Assembly: GCF_900102485.1 (NCBI RefSeq)
Contig: NZ_FNBX01000025.1
Location: 1 to 20,636, forward strand
Reading direction: 5' to 3'
Length of the DNA stretch: 20,636 bases
DNA from: Desulfovibrio legallii
Lineage (GTDB): Bacteria; Desulfobacterota; Desulfovibrionia; Desulfovibrionales; Desulfovibrionaceae
This document shows, in pieces, positions 1-7,905 of the stretch. Position 1 is the stretch's first letter. Every line of letters begins with the position of its first letter. The notes below the pieces were generated by a model. It saw only the letters and a list, made by a program, of their open reading frames with translations. It searched no databases and was not told the origin of the DNA. The position numbers and the translations under genes were made by a program.

Positions 1-218
1 AAAGACCGCCCATAATAACCAGCACGAGTGCTGGCCCGCTGTGCATTGCGTTCATAGCGCTTGGCCTGGCACAATGCTTCCGCTTCGGCATCCAGCAGAC
101 CGTTCAGCGTTTCTTCAACGCTCTGCCGGACAACCTCGGACACATGTGACCGTAATTCCTGCTCATCCACTGCGATAACCGGAACTTTCTTTTTCTCAAG
201 CTCCTTGATACCTTTCAT
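1..218 (-). CDS. IS256 (Mutator) family transposase, N-terminal part, cut by window edge
   Basis: Reading the minus strand from an ATG at 218 gives an open frame of 72 codons running off the left edge. It begins MKGIKELEKKKVPVI and contains LLDAEAEALCQAKRYER followed by TRAGYYGRS. This 'LLDAEA..L..A.RYER...R...RAG.Y.R' pattern is the N-terminal hallmark of IS256/Mutator transposases, which have a DDE catalytic domain further on (not visible here). A strong ribosome binding site, GGAGGG, lies about 6 bases before the ATG and fixes the start. Only the N-terminal fifth or so of a roughly 400-residue family protein is seen, so intactness cannot be judged. The terminal inverted repeat should lie within roughly 100-200 bases to the right; I could not identify it. 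Confidence 0.8.
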   Translation of the reverse strand, partial: MKGIKELEKKKVPVIAVDEQELRSHVSEVVRQSVEETLNGLLDAEAEALCQAKRYERNAQRASTRAGYYGRS

Positions 219-369
219 CCGTAGCCCTCCTTGTTGCTTGGGTGGTTTTGCTTAACCAAAGCCTAACCAACTTGGCGGGCTACTTCCATTTTTTAAATGT
301 GCGAAAAATACCGTACGTTATCCGCCGAAACGAGCGGGGCTTAAACTTTGCGCTGCCGTGCCTTAACCT

Positions 370-389
370 TTGAGAATGTATATTCTCAA
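370..389. promoter_or_regulatory. Perfect dyad TTGAGAAT-GTAT-ATTCTCAA, operator-like
   Basis: Eight-base arms at 370-377 and 382-389 are perfect inverted repeats around a 4-base centre. It lies in the gap between the IS256 transposase start and the 3' end of the pseudouridine synthase gene, about 150 bases upstream of the transposase start. The arms resemble the TGAGAAT/ATTCTCA halves of Fur-type sites of some proteobacteria, but the centre is longer than in those. No gene start lies immediately next to it on the plus strand, so it may be a remnant of a promoter cut off by the insertion sequence. Function unassigned. Confidence 0.4.
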
Positions 390-471
390 CGTTGATCTGC
401 TTTAAGGGATTGCTGCAATGCTGGGGCAGGCGGCGTACGGAACGTTTCTGGGCGGAAGGGGGGAGGGGGCT

Positions 472-1311
472 TTATGCAAGCCCCACGCTGCGGCGCAGCG
501 CCGTCACCTCATCGGGGGTGAGTTCTCTGGCCGCACCCGATGGCAGATCCCCCAGGCGGAGCGGCCCCTGAGCCACCCGGCGCAGCCGCAGGATGGTCAG
601 CCCCAGGTCACGGCACATGCGCCGGATCTGGCGGTTGAGGCCCTGATGCAGTTCCATCTGCAGCAACATGCCTTTGGGATGGGGCGCGGCCGTCACCGTG
701 ACCGGCGCGAGTTTTTCGCCTTCGGCCAGGTGCATGCCGCGGCGCATGGTTTCAAGAGCTTCCGGCGGCACTGTGCCGCGCACCAGAACCTCATAGCTCT
801 TGGGCTGGTGGTGGCTGGGGTGGCACAGGCGCTGGGCCAGTGCGCCGTCGTTGGTCAGCAGCAGCAGGCCTTCGGAAAAATAGTCCAGCCTTCCTACAGG
901 ATAAAGCCGCAAGTCCCGCCATTGTTCCGGCAGGCAGTCCAGCACTGTGGGGCGGCCTTGAGGGTCATGCGCCGTGCAAACCACCTGTACGGGCTTGTGC
1001 AGCAGCACATAGGCGTAGTTCTGTGGGGCGGCGAGAGGCCTGCCATCCACACTGAGCGTGTCTTCCGGGCCCACCTGGCGGCCAGGGTTGGGTTCCGGCT
1101 GACCGTTGACGCAGACCCGGCCCGCCAGGATGAGCGCATCCGCCTTGCGCCGCGAACACAGGCCGCTGGCTGCAATGGCTTTGTTCAGCCTTTGCGCGCC
1201 CGCAGGGGCCTCCTGGGGGCCTGCGACAAGGTTCGCCTGCGGGGAAGGTTTTGCGGCAGGTCGCGCTGGACGGGGCCTGTTTTTGTCCTGATCCCGATGC
1301 TCACTGCCCAT
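472..1311 (-). CDS. RsuA/RluB-family rRNA pseudouridine synthase
   Basis: Converts a specific uridine of ribosomal RNA to pseudouridine in the cytoplasm. An S4 RNA-binding domain is visible at about residues 41-85 (RLNKAIAASGLCSRRKADALI...RVCVNG), followed by the catalytic domain with the family signature GRLDYFSEGLLLLTNDG at about 140-156; the Asp in GRLD (about 143) is the expected nucleophile. QIRRMC near 230 is the usual C-terminal motif. I chose the ATG at 1311 (279 residues) because AAGGAGG sits 4-5 bases before it; the frame stays open to an ATG at 1359, which has no such site. The Lys/Arg/Pro-rich first 40 residues are a low-complexity extension common in RluB. RluB, RluE, RluF and RsuA cannot be told apart here. 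It stands alone on the minus strand. Confidence 0.88.
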   Translation of the reverse strand: MGSEHRDQDKNRPRPARPAAKPSPQANLVAGPQEAPAGAQRLNKAIAASGLCSRRKADALILAGRVCVNGQPEPNPGRQVGPEDTLSVDGRPLAAPQNYAYVLLHKPVQVVCTAHDPQGRPTVLDCLPEQWRDLRLYPVGRLDYFSEGLLLLTNDGALAQRLCHPSHHQPKSYEVLVRGTVPPEALETMRRGMHLAEGEKLAPVTVTAAPHPKGMLLQMELHQGLNRQIRRMCRDLGLTILRLRRVAQGPLRLGDLPSGAARELTPDEVTALRRSVGLA

Positions 1312-2058
1312 GAGGCCTCCTTGGGGCTTGCCCGCAAAATGCAAGGCGCGTCTTCGCAAAAAACCATCGTCCGCGTGCGGACTTGACGGACACAGCCCGC
1401 ATGGTGCGCGAAGCGCCGCCGGGCGTCAAGCCGGGAAGCTCAAACCTGAGGGAACAAGGGACGGCATGGCATCCGCGCCGGCAAGCGCCGCGGAACGAGC
1501 GTGTCGTAAAACTTTGAACATGCATATTTGCCACGCTAATCTGCCAAGGGGCATGGGCCCAGGTGCTGGTCGCGCAACGTGTTTTCTTGCGGCTGGTGCG
1601 GCATCGGACAGGGCTCAAATTCTGAGCTCAGCTTGTTTTCGGGATTCAAAAGTTTACATAATTATCATTATGGGACATTTTGAACCGAGCAAAAGGGGCC
1701 GCGTAGAACCCCGGAATGGTCCCCTTTCGGGCCGCTACGCGCCCCAGGCGCAAGGTCCGTTTTTTGTTTTCCCCAGGCCGCCGTCGCTGCGGGGAAATGC
1801 CGCCTGGGCTTGCCGCATCGGCGGCCTTTTGGGGCTGGCGTTCCAGCCCCAAAATCTGCGGCTTGTTGCTGCCGGCTGTCCGCGCGGCGCGTTCCGGCAC
1901 AGCGCCGACGCTCGCGCTGACCGGCGCGCAAAGGAAGTCCTCCGGGGCCTTTGCTCCCCCAGGCGCGGTTCCGACCCTTCGGCAGTCCGGCCGTGGGCTT
2001 GCTCCTGAAGCGGCTCTGACGTACAACACAGGCCAACGTTTTACACCGAGGTACGTTC
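1312..2058. other. Gene-free, GC-rich intergenic stretch with many hairpins
   Basis: No convincing coding frame: the long open frames here overlap on both strands, have Arg/Pro/Gly/Ala-rich translations and no ribosome binding site. The left half (about 1500-1690) includes an AT-rich patch near 1650-1675 (AATTATCATTAT) that could hold a promoter. The right half (1690-2000) is very GC-rich and full of inverted repeats: a 7-bp stem at 1768-1774/1791-1797, a perfect 12-bp stem at 1827-1838/1843-1854, and further weaker ones. The leader of rdgC ends it with GAGG 7 bases before the ATG at 2059. It may be a long 5' leader or hold an unrecognised structured RNA; I could not match it to 6S RNA, RNase P RNA or a riboswitch. 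Confidence 0.4.
1827..1854. repeat. Perfect 12-bp inverted repeat (hairpin, 4-base loop)
   Basis: TTTTGGGGCTGG, loop CGTT, CCAGCCCCAAAA. The stem is perfect, so it would form a very stable hairpin on either strand. It is not a canonical terminator, because the T run is at the base of the 5' arm and no T run follows the 3' arm. It is the strongest of several stems in the rdgC upstream region. Confidence 0.6.
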
Positions 2059-2682
2059 ATGGGCTTTGCCAACAGCGCGTGCAGTTTTACCCGCTTCCGC
2101 ATTCTGGATCCCGTGCCTGCCGAGCTCTGGCCGCAGATTCCGGACAAGCTCAAGCAGTTTGCCATGCAGGATATCGACAATATCCCGGAGCCGCAGGCCT
2201 GCGGCTGGGTCAGCTACGAAGACATGCTGGACACGCAGTGGACCACGGCCACGCCCCACAAAGGGGCTTACCTGGTTTTTTCCCTGCGCCTGGATACGCG
2301 CCGCATCCCCGCCGGGGTCATCAAAAAGCACCTGGCCCTGGCCCTGAAAGAAGAGAAAAACCGCCTGCGCGACCAGGGCAAGACCTTTATTGCCCGCGAG
2401 CGCAAAAAAGAGCTCAAGGAGCAGGTCATGCTGCGCCTGCGGCAGCGTTTTTTGCCCGTGCCGGCGGAATTTAACGTGCTCTGGGCCACGGACAAAAACG
2501 AGGTCTGGTTCGCCTCCACTCAGGGCAAGATGCTAGAGCTTTTTATGGAAGAATTTCTCAAGACCTTTGCGCTGCACCTGGAGCAGCTGACCCCTTACAA
2601 TCTGGCGGCCAGCCTGCTGGATGAAGACAGCCTCATCCGCCTGGACCAGCTGGAAGCCACCCAATTCGCGCCCCAGAACTAA
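2059..2682 (+). CDS. rdgC: RdgC-like recombination-associated protein (short form)
   Basis: RdgC proteins bind DNA as ring-shaped dimers and limit RecA action in recombination and replication restart. The protein is 207 residues against about 300 for the E. coli protein. The family pattern is visible in the middle: a basic helical segment (VIKKHLALALKEEKNRL, then a charged stretch ending RKKELKEQVMLRLRQRFLPVP at about 114-134) followed by a beta segment (FNVLWATDKNEVWFASTQGK) and a helix (MLELFMEEFLKTF), as in the RdgC core. The C-terminal part of enterobacterial RdgC is missing, so function may differ. GAGG lies 7 bases before the ATG. The next gene follows 15 bases downstream. Assignment is from remembered family pattern. 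Confidence 0.7.
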   Translation: MGFANSACSFTRFRILDPVPAELWPQIPDKLKQFAMQDIDNIPEPQACGWVSYEDMLDTQWTTATPHKGAYLVFSLRLDTRRIPAGVIKKHLALALKEEKNRLRDQGKTFIARERKKELKEQVMLRLRQRFLPVPAEFNVLWATDKNEVWFASTQGKMLELFMEEFLKTFALHLEQLTPYNLAASLLDEDSLIRLDQLEATQFAPQN

Positions 2683-2697
2683 CGGGAGATACATTAC

Positions 2698-3225
2698 ATG
2701 AGTACAGCCTATGCCGCGGAATCTCCGGACAGCATTCTGGGACGGGAGTTTCTGACCTGGCTCTGGTACCAGAGCGATACGGCCCCCGGCGGTTTTACGG
2801 ATGCCCAGGGCGCGCCTTTTGCGGTCTCTATGGAGCAGCGCATCGTCGTGGAAGGCGGCGAAGGCGAGGCCCGCGAAACCGCTGCGGTTTCCGGATCCCT
2901 TTCCCCCTTGCGCGAGGCCCGCTTCGGCCTGGGCACGGGCAAAAAGGTCAGCCGCGCCCTGGTGCGCCTGGAAAAGGAGGAGCTGGCCTTTCAGGTCAGC
3001 CTTAAGGCTGAGGACTTTTGCCTCAACAGCCTGCGCACGCCCAAAATTGACACCAGCGATGCCGACGACGACCCCGACGCCCTGCTGCTGGAAAAAATCG
3101 CCCTGATGGAAATCTGCACCGGTCTGCTGGACGCGCTCTACGCCCGCTTTCTGCGCCTGCGCCTTTCGCCGGCATGGCTCAAGGAAGTGGCCGAAATGCG
3201 CCAGTGGATGACCCGCACGGAGTAG
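2698..3225 (+). CDS. Conserved hypothetical protein paired with rdgC
   Basis: 175 residues, no signal peptide or membrane segment. The N-terminus SILGREFLTWLWYQSD is distinctive and I recall it from unnamed proteins next to rdgC-like genes in delta-type proteobacteria; no biochemical function is known to me. The C-terminal half is helical and rich in Leu and Arg (LLDALYARFLRLRLSPAWLKEVAEMRQWM). GGGAG lies about 10 bases before the ATG. It follows rdgC by 15 bases and precedes the permease gene by 9 bases, so it is probably co-transcribed with rdgC and may act with it on DNA (inference from position only). Confidence 0.75.
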   Translation: MSTAYAAESPDSILGREFLTWLWYQSDTAPGGFTDAQGAPFAVSMEQRIVVEGGEGEARETAAVSGSLSPLREARFGLGTGKKVSRALVRLEKEELAFQVSLKAEDFCLNSLRTPKIDTSDADDDPDALLLEKIALMEICTGLLDALYARFLRLRLSPAWLKEVAEMRQWMTRTE

Positions 3226-3234
3226 CCCCGGCCC

Positions 3235-4272
3235 ATGAGCGCCCTGCCCTCCCCTTCCGCCCGCGGCCGCGCCGCCTGGGGCGACCTCGCCCGCAACGCG
3301 CTCCGGAAAAGCCTCTGGATGCTTCTGGTGCTCTGGGGCATTACGGTCATCAGCTTCTGGGTCATCCACCTGGCCCCCGGTTCGCCCACGGATATGGAAA
3401 CCACCCTCAACCCTCTGGCCGGGGCCGCCGCCCGCCAGCGCCTGGAAGCCCTCTACGGGCTGAACCGCCCCCTGTATGTGCAGTATGGGGATTGGCTGGT
3501 GCGCCTGCTGCATCTGGACTTTGGCAACTCCATGTCCGCAGACGGCAGGCCGGTGCTGACCAAGATTCTGGAGCGCCTGCCCCTCACTGTGGGCATGAAC
3601 GTGGTTTCTCTGCTGCTCACCCTGGCCATCGCCATCCCCGTGGGCATCATTTCCGCCTGCCGCCGCAATTCCCTGCTGGACCGCACGGTGACCGTGCTGG
3701 TTTTTCTGGGCTTTGCCATGCCCTCCTTCTGGCTGGCGCTGCTGCTGATGCTTTTTTTCGGCATTGATCTGCAGTGGCTGCCTATCTCCGGCCTCACGTC
3801 CATGAATTACGCCCAGATGAACGGCTGGGAGCGCTTCTGCGATCTCAGCCGTCACCTGGCCCTGCCCATTGCCGTCTATACCGTGGGCGGGCTTGCAGGC
3901 ATGTCCCGCTACATGCGGGCCTGCATGCTGGAGGTGCTGCGGCAGGACTACATCCTCACCGCACGGGCCAAGGGCCTCAGCCCCACGGCCGTGGTTCTGC
4001 GCCACGCCCTGCGCAACGCCCTTTTGCCGGTCATCACCCTGCTGGGCCTTTCCGTGCCTGGGCTCATCGGCGGCAGCGTGATTATTGAGTCCATCTTTGC
4101 CCTGCCCGGCCTGGGACAGCTTTTTTACGCCGCCGTCATGGCCCGCGATTACACCATGATTATGGGCAACCTGGTGCTGGGCGCGGTGCTTACCCTGGCG
4201 GGCAACCTGCTGGCCGACTTCTGCTACGGCCTGGCTGATCCGCGCATCCGCAGCGCCAAGGACAACCGCTGA
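3235..4272 (+). CDS. ABC transporter permease, DppB/OppB type
   Basis: Inner-membrane subunit of a peptide/nickel-type ABC importer. 345 residues with about six membrane segments (first at about 28-48, [22 protein letters not shown]). The family features are all present: the early APGSP motif, [16 protein letters not shown], and the cytoplasmic EAA loop, seen as [16 protein letters not shown] then [13 protein letters not shown], which contacts the ATPase. The C-terminus ends LADPRIR, typical of the family. Start ATG has only a weak purine stretch before it; translation may be coupled to the preceding gene 9 bases away. It overlaps the next permease gene by one base (TGATG). No substrate-binding protein or ATPase gene is adjacent, so the substrate cannot be named. 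Confidence 0.9.
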   Translation: MSALPSPSARGRAAWGDLARNALRKSLWMLLVLWGITVISFWVIHLAPGSPTDMETTLNPLAGAAARQRLEALYGLNRPLYVQYGDWLVRLLHLDFGNSMSADGRPVLTKILERLPLTVGMNVVSLLLTLAIAIPVGIISACRRNSLLDRTVTVLVFLGFAMPSFWLALLLMLFFGIDLQWLPISGLTSMNYAQMNGWERFCDLSRHLALPIAVYTVGGLAGMSRYMRACMLEVLRQDYILTARAKGLSPTAVVLRHALRNALLPVITLLGLSVPGLIGGSVIIESIFALPGLGQLFYAAVMARDYTMIMGNLVLGAVLTLAGNLLADFCYGLADPRIRSAKDNR

Positions 4273-5108
4273 TGTGCCCCGCCGCCGTCAAAAGACTGCT
4301 GGGCCGCAACGGCATGCTGCTTCTGGGGCTTCTGCTGGTGCTGGGCATGTCCCTGGCTGCCCTTCTGGCCCCCTGGCTGGCCCCTTTTGATCCGGACGCC
4401 CTGCACCTGGGGCACATTCTGGAGCCGCCCTCCGCGCGGTTCTGGCTGGGCACGGACCGCCTGGGGCGGGACGTCTTTTCCCGCCTGCTTTACGGCGGGC
4501 GCATCTCTCTTTGGGTGGGTTTTGTGGCCGTGGGCATTTCTGTTAGCATCGGCGCGGCGCTGGGCCTCATCAGCGGCTATTTTCGCGGCTGGGTGGACGA
4601 GGTGGTCATGCGCGCCGTGGATATCATGCTCTGCTTTCCGTCTTTTTTTCTCATCCTGGCGGTCATTGCCTTTCTGGAGCCCAGCCTTACCAATATCATG
4701 GTCGTTATCGGGCTTACCTCCTGGATGGGCGTCACTCGCCTGGTGCGGGCCGAGGCCCTGAGCCTGCGCCAACGCGAATTTGTGGATGCGGCCCGGCTGG
4801 CGGGCACGCCCACCTGGCGCATTCTGCTGCGCCACATTTTGCCCAATGCCCTTGCCCCGGTGCTCATCACCGCCACCCTGGGCGTGGCCGGGGCCATTCT
4901 GGTGGAATCGAGCCTGAGCTTTCTGGGCCTGGGCGTGCAGCCCCCCACGGCCAGCTGGGGCAACATGCTCATGGACGGCAAGTCCGTCATTGAGACAGCC
5001 CCCTGGCTTTCCGTTTATCCTGGGCTGGCCATCCTGGTTACGGTGCTGGGCTACAACCTTCTGGGCGAAAGCCTGCGCGACCTGAGCGACCCGCGCCTGC
5101 GGCGCTGA
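4272..5108 (+). CDS. ABC transporter permease, DppC/OppC type
   Basis: Second membrane subunit of the same peptide/nickel-type importer. 278 residues. The N-terminal membrane helix (about 12-35) is followed by the DppC signature APWLAPFDPDALHLGHILEPPS and FWLGTDRLGRDVFSRLLYGGRISL, then the EAA loop (LRQREFVDAARLAGTPTWRILLRHILPNALAPVL) and a further conserved block SLSFLGLGVQPPTASWGNML. The C-terminus NLLGESLRDLSDPRLRR is typical. Start ATG shares a base with the upstream stop, so the two permeases are translationally coupled. The ATPase genes expected for the full transporter do not follow; recN does after 65 bases. The pair may use ATPases encoded elsewhere. Confidence 0.92.
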   Translation: MCPAAVKRLLGRNGMLLLGLLLVLGMSLAALLAPWLAPFDPDALHLGHILEPPSARFWLGTDRLGRDVFSRLLYGGRISLWVGFVAVGISVSIGAALGLISGYFRGWVDEVVMRAVDIMLCFPSFFLILAVIAFLEPSLTNIMVVIGLTSWMGVTRLVRAEALSLRQREFVDAARLAGTPTWRILLRHILPNALAPVLITATLGVAGAILVESSLSFLGLGVQPPTASWGNMLMDGKSVIETAPWLSVYPGLAILVTVLGYNLLGESLRDLSDPRLRR

Positions 5109-5173
5109 CGGCGCGGCGGCATAAACGTTAAAGCAATACTTGAGCAACCAACGGCAAGCCCGCGGAATCTGCC

Positions 5174-6778
5174 ATGCTGGAATACCTGCGCATTCGCAAC
5201 CTCGCCCTCATTGAGGACATGGAGCTGGAATTTGCCCCCGGCATGAACGTGCTGACCGGCGAAACCGGGGCCGGCAAAAGTTTTATCCTCAAAGCCCTCG
5301 GCTTTCTCCTGGGGGACAAGCTCACGGCGGATATGGTGCGCCCCGGCGCGGAGCGCGCCCAGGTTGAGGCCCTGTTCAGCCTGCCGGATCAGGATCTTAT
5401 TCTGCGGCGCGAGCTTTTGGCCGAAAGTGGCCGCAGCCGCCTGTACGTCAACGATAGCCTGCGCTCCCAGGACAGCCTGCGTGAGCTGCGCGGCCGCCTG
5501 GTCAGCCACACCAGCCAGCACGCCCAGCAAAAGCTCCTGCAGCCCGCCGTGCAGGCTCGCCTGCTGGAACACGGCCTGGCCGATCCGGAGCTGCTCTCGC
5601 AACGCGACGCCCTGCTGGAGCAGCTGCGCGAGGTGGCTGCCCGGCGGGAGGCCCTGCGCCGGAAGCAGGCCGATCTGGCCGAACGGCGGGAACTGCTGGA
5701 AATGCAGCAGCAGGAAATCGCCAAGGCGGCCCCGGAACCGGGCGAAGAGGAACGGCTGGAGGCCCTGCGCGCCAAAGTCCGCGCCACAGAACGGCGGCGG
5801 GAGGATCGCGATCAGGCCCTGGCCCTGCTCCACGGCGGCGAAGGCGAAGGCCTGCTGGATCAGCTCGTGCGGCTGGAAAAACTCCTGGAGCGCCTGGCCG
5901 AGGAGGACGAAAACTGCGTCGCCACTGCTGAGGCTGCCGCAGCCCTGCGCGAGCAGCTGACGGATCTGGCCCGCCGCCTGCGCCGCGGCCCGGCGGACAA
6001 CGACCTGCCCGACGTGGACAAGGTGGAAGAGCGCCTTTTTGTCCTGGCCCAGCTCAAGCGCAAGCTGCACCGTACCCTGCCGGAAATTCTGGCCCTGCAG
6101 GAAGAAATCGCCCAGAACCTTTCCTTCCTCGACGTCTGCACCCTGGACCTGCACCGCCTGGATGCGGAGGAGGCCGCCCTCGCCGCCCGCCTGCGCGCCG
6201 TGCTGGAGCGGCTGCGCCCCGCGCGCAGGGAGGCGGCCGCCGCCACGGTCCAGCGCCTGGAAGAAGAGCTGCGCGGCCTGGGTTTTTCCGATCAGGTGCG
6301 CGTGCTGGCGGATTTTGCGCCCCAGGAGGTCTGGCCCGGCCTTGAGGACGAGCGCGGCCGCATCCTCTGGGCCCCCAACCCCGGCCAGCCCCCCCAGCCG
6401 CTGGACAAGATCGCCTCCGGCGGCGAGCTTTCCCGCTTTCTGCTGGCCCTGGCCAGCGTGCGCCAGGACGAAACGGAAAACGCCATCTTTATTTTTGACG
6501 AAGTGGACGCGGGCGTGGGCGGGCTGACCCTCAACAAACTGGCGGAAAAACTCTCCGCCCTGGCGGAAAAACGCCAGATGCTGCTCATCACCCACTGGCC
6601 GCAACTGGCCGTGCGGGCCCGCAAGCACTTTCAGATCGTCAAAACCGTGCGCGAAGGCGCAACCTTTACCCTCTGCACGCCCCTGGAAAAACAGGCCCGC
6701 CACGCGGAGCTCGCCCGCATGGCCGGCGGCGGCCCCCAGGGCGAAGCCCTGGCCCGCAGCCTGGAGGCGGCTGGATAA
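5174..6778 (+). CDS. recN: DNA repair protein RecN
   Basis: SMC-like ATPase acting in double-strand break repair. 534 residues, slightly shorter than the usual 550-560. The N-terminal head half has Walker A GETGAGKS at 29-36, directly after the RecN-typical start MLEYLRIRNLALIED. A long Glu/Arg/Ala/Leu-rich coiled coil occupies about 125-370. The C-terminal head half has the signature ASGGELSRFLLAL (about 414-426), Walker B IFIFDEVDAGVGG (catalytic D442-E443) and LLITHWPQLAVRA (switch His). An early internal block SHTSQHAQQKLLQP matches the RecN QHxxQxLL motif (HGQHEHQ in E. coli) with variation. It follows the DppC gene by 65 bases and is probably read from the same direction, though a separate promoter is possible. 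No LexA-type operator was recognised upstream. Confidence 0.93.
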   Translation: MLEYLRIRNLALIEDMELEFAPGMNVLTGETGAGKSFILKALGFLLGDKLTADMVRPGAERAQVEALFSLPDQDLILRRELLAESGRSRLYVNDSLRSQDSLRELRGRLVSHTSQHAQQKLLQPAVQARLLEHGLADPELLSQRDALLEQLREVAARREALRRKQADLAERRELLEMQQQEIAKAAPEPGEEERLEALRAKVRATERRREDRDQALALLHGGEGEGLLDQLVRLEKLLERLAEEDENCVATAEAAAALREQLTDLARRLRRGPADNDLPDVDKVEERLFVLAQLKRKLHRTLPEILALQEEIAQNLSFLDVCTLDLHRLDAEEAALAARLRAVLERLRPARREAAAATVQRLEEELRGLGFSDQVRVLADFAPQEVWPGLEDERGRILWAPNPGQPPQPLDKIASGGELSRFLLALASVRQDETENAIFIFDEVDAGVGGLTLNKLAEKLSALAEKRQMLLITHWPQLAVRARKHFQIVKTVREGATFTLCTPLEKQARHAELARMAGGGPQGEALARSLEAAG

Positions 6779-7284
6779 GGTCTCCAGAGGAAAAAAATTT
6801 ATGGGGGAAGAGACATTATTCAGCTTCGCGCTTCGCGTTGCGCGAGGGATGCTGTGGACGAAGAGGACCGCGCTCAAAAGTTCTCTTCCCCCGCGCCACC
6901 CATCCTTCAAAATCTTTGCTCTGATGACGTTACCTGTTGTTTTTTATTCTAGTATACAGCATAAAAGCGCCGTCGGCCGTCGCATCGGCGGGCGCATTTG
7001 ACCGGGCCGTTCTGGCGTTCGGCCTGCGCCCTGGCCGACAGGCCGCCGATGATTGCGCTGCCCAGGCGGCAGGTCTTGCCCAGCCTCTTCCCCCTAAGCT
7101 GACGGATTTTTGATTTTCTCTAGAAAATCCGCCCCCCACGCGCCCCTCCCGGTTCTGGCACCCATCTTGCTTTATCAGGAGCAAACAGCTTGGCCCGGCA
7201 TTTTTCGCCGCTTGCAGAAGACTGCAAAGGCGCGGCAACGGGCGTCAGGACATCCGAGGGGCGTAAGCCGTCAAGGGGGCGCGT
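6779..7284. other. Gene-free intergenic stretch between recN and the pre-ssrA gene
   Basis: About 500 bases without a believable coding frame. It holds an AT-rich patch (6930-6965, including TTTTTTATTCTAGTATAC) that may contain a promoter, a GC-rich middle (6966-7080) and a nested dyad at 7103-7131. The open frames on the minus strand are rich in Arg/Ala/Gly and have no ribosome binding site. I see no tRNA or known riboswitch. Confidence 0.4.
7103..7131. promoter_or_regulatory. Nested dyad around GATTTTCT-CT-AGAAAATC
   Basis: A perfect 8+2+8 palindrome spans 7112-7129. In addition CGGATTTT at 7103-7110 is the exact inverse of AAAATCCG at 7124-7131, so the right arm can pair with either of two left arms. 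The short centre suggests a dimeric regulator site rather than an RNA stem. It lies about 155 bases upstream of the gene starting at 7285. Regulator unknown. Confidence 0.4.
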
Positions 7285-7824
7285 GTGACGACCGACAGTC
7301 AGAATCAAATCCAAACTATGCTCCATCTGCGCCATCTGCCCGCCGTTGCCGCGGCGGACGACGGTGCGCCCCTCCCTGCCCCGCCGCCGCTGGACCCGGC
7401 AGCCCGGCGCGCGTTGGACAGCCTCTCCCGCATTTATCCCCTGGTGCTGCCTGCCGTGGAAGCCCGTCTGGAGGCGCTGCAGGACGATTTTATTGCCCAG
7501 CTCAGCAGAAAGATGCAGGGCCGCGGCCTTGCGCCGCAGGGGCGGCTGCGCCTTTCCCCGGCCGCAGGCAATACAGTGTTGGTGGAAGGCGAGGAAGACG
7601 AGGCCGCCGGGCTGCGCGCGCTTTTTGAGGCATGCCCGTACCTGGGCGATCTGTTCCATGAAATGGCCCGCCTGGCCGTGCTGGCCCACGGCATGGAGGT
7701 CACCTCGCAGGCCTACACCGGAGAAGGAAACAACCTGGCCGCCGTTGTGGCGGACAACACCGCCCTGCTGGGCCGCTACCAGATGTGCCTTAAGGGCTCG
7801 CTTTCGCACTTTTATCTGCGCTGA
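7285..7824 (+). CDS. Hypothetical protein upstream of ssrA
   Basis: 179 residues, starts with GTG preceded by AAGGGGG about 8 bases upstream. The N-terminal 40 residues are Ala/Pro-rich and probably disordered; the rest is mostly helical (LDSLSRIYPLVLPAVEARLEAL, then EDEAAGLRALFEACPYLGDLFHEMARLAVL). No signal peptide, membrane segment or catalytic motif is seen. The third-position GC preference and charged-residue pattern support this strand rather than the overlapping open frame on the other strand, whose translation is His/Gln/Arg-rich. I do not recognise a family. It ends 81 bases before the tmRNA gene and belongs to the chromosome rather than the inserted element. Confidence 0.6.
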   Translation: MTTDSQNQIQTMLHLRHLPAVAAADDGAPLPAPPPLDPAARRALDSLSRIYPLVLPAVEARLEALQDDFIAQLSRKMQGRGLAPQGRLRLSPAAGNTVLVEGEEDEAAGLRALFEACPYLGDLFHEMARLAVLAHGMEVTSQAYTGEGNNLAAVVADNTALLGRYQMCLKGSLSHFYLR

Positions 7825-7860
7825 GGCGGCCCGATAGCGTCGCCGATGCATTCTGCGCTC

Positions 7861-7889
7861 TTGCCAAACGGCGCGCGGAGGCTTATCTT
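7861..7889 (+). promoter_or_regulatory. Probable sigma70 promoter of ssrA
   Basis: TTGCCA at 7861-7866 and TATCTT at 7884-7889 are separated by 17 bases. The predicted start falls near 7896, about 10 bases before the mature tmRNA 5' end, as expected for a precursor trimmed by RNase P. Confidence 0.55.
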
Positions 7890-7905
7890 CATCCCGACCC
7901 ATTAA

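Noticed and set aside
418..1386. 322-codon plus-strand open frame
   Set aside because: It lies opposite the pseudouridine synthase gene, which has clear domain motifs; the translation is His/Gln/Arg-rich and lacks a ribosome binding site.
1760..2000. RNase P RNA or 6S RNA in the hairpin-rich leader
   Set aside because: The conserved RNase P blocks (such as GAGGAAAGTCC in its proper context) and the 6S open-bubble layout could not be found.
2533..4005. 490-codon minus-strand open frame
   Set aside because: Opposite the hypothetical and DppB genes; Gly/His/Gln-rich shadow typical of high-GC coding DNA.
5051..6910. 619-codon minus-strand open frame
   Set aside because: Complement of recN, which has Walker A/B and the RecN signature; the translation is Gln/Gly/Ala-rich with no domain.
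7120..7902. 260-codon minus-strand open frame opposite the gene at 7285
   Set aside because: Biased His/Gln/Arg composition, no start signal; the plus-strand frame has the more natural protein composition.
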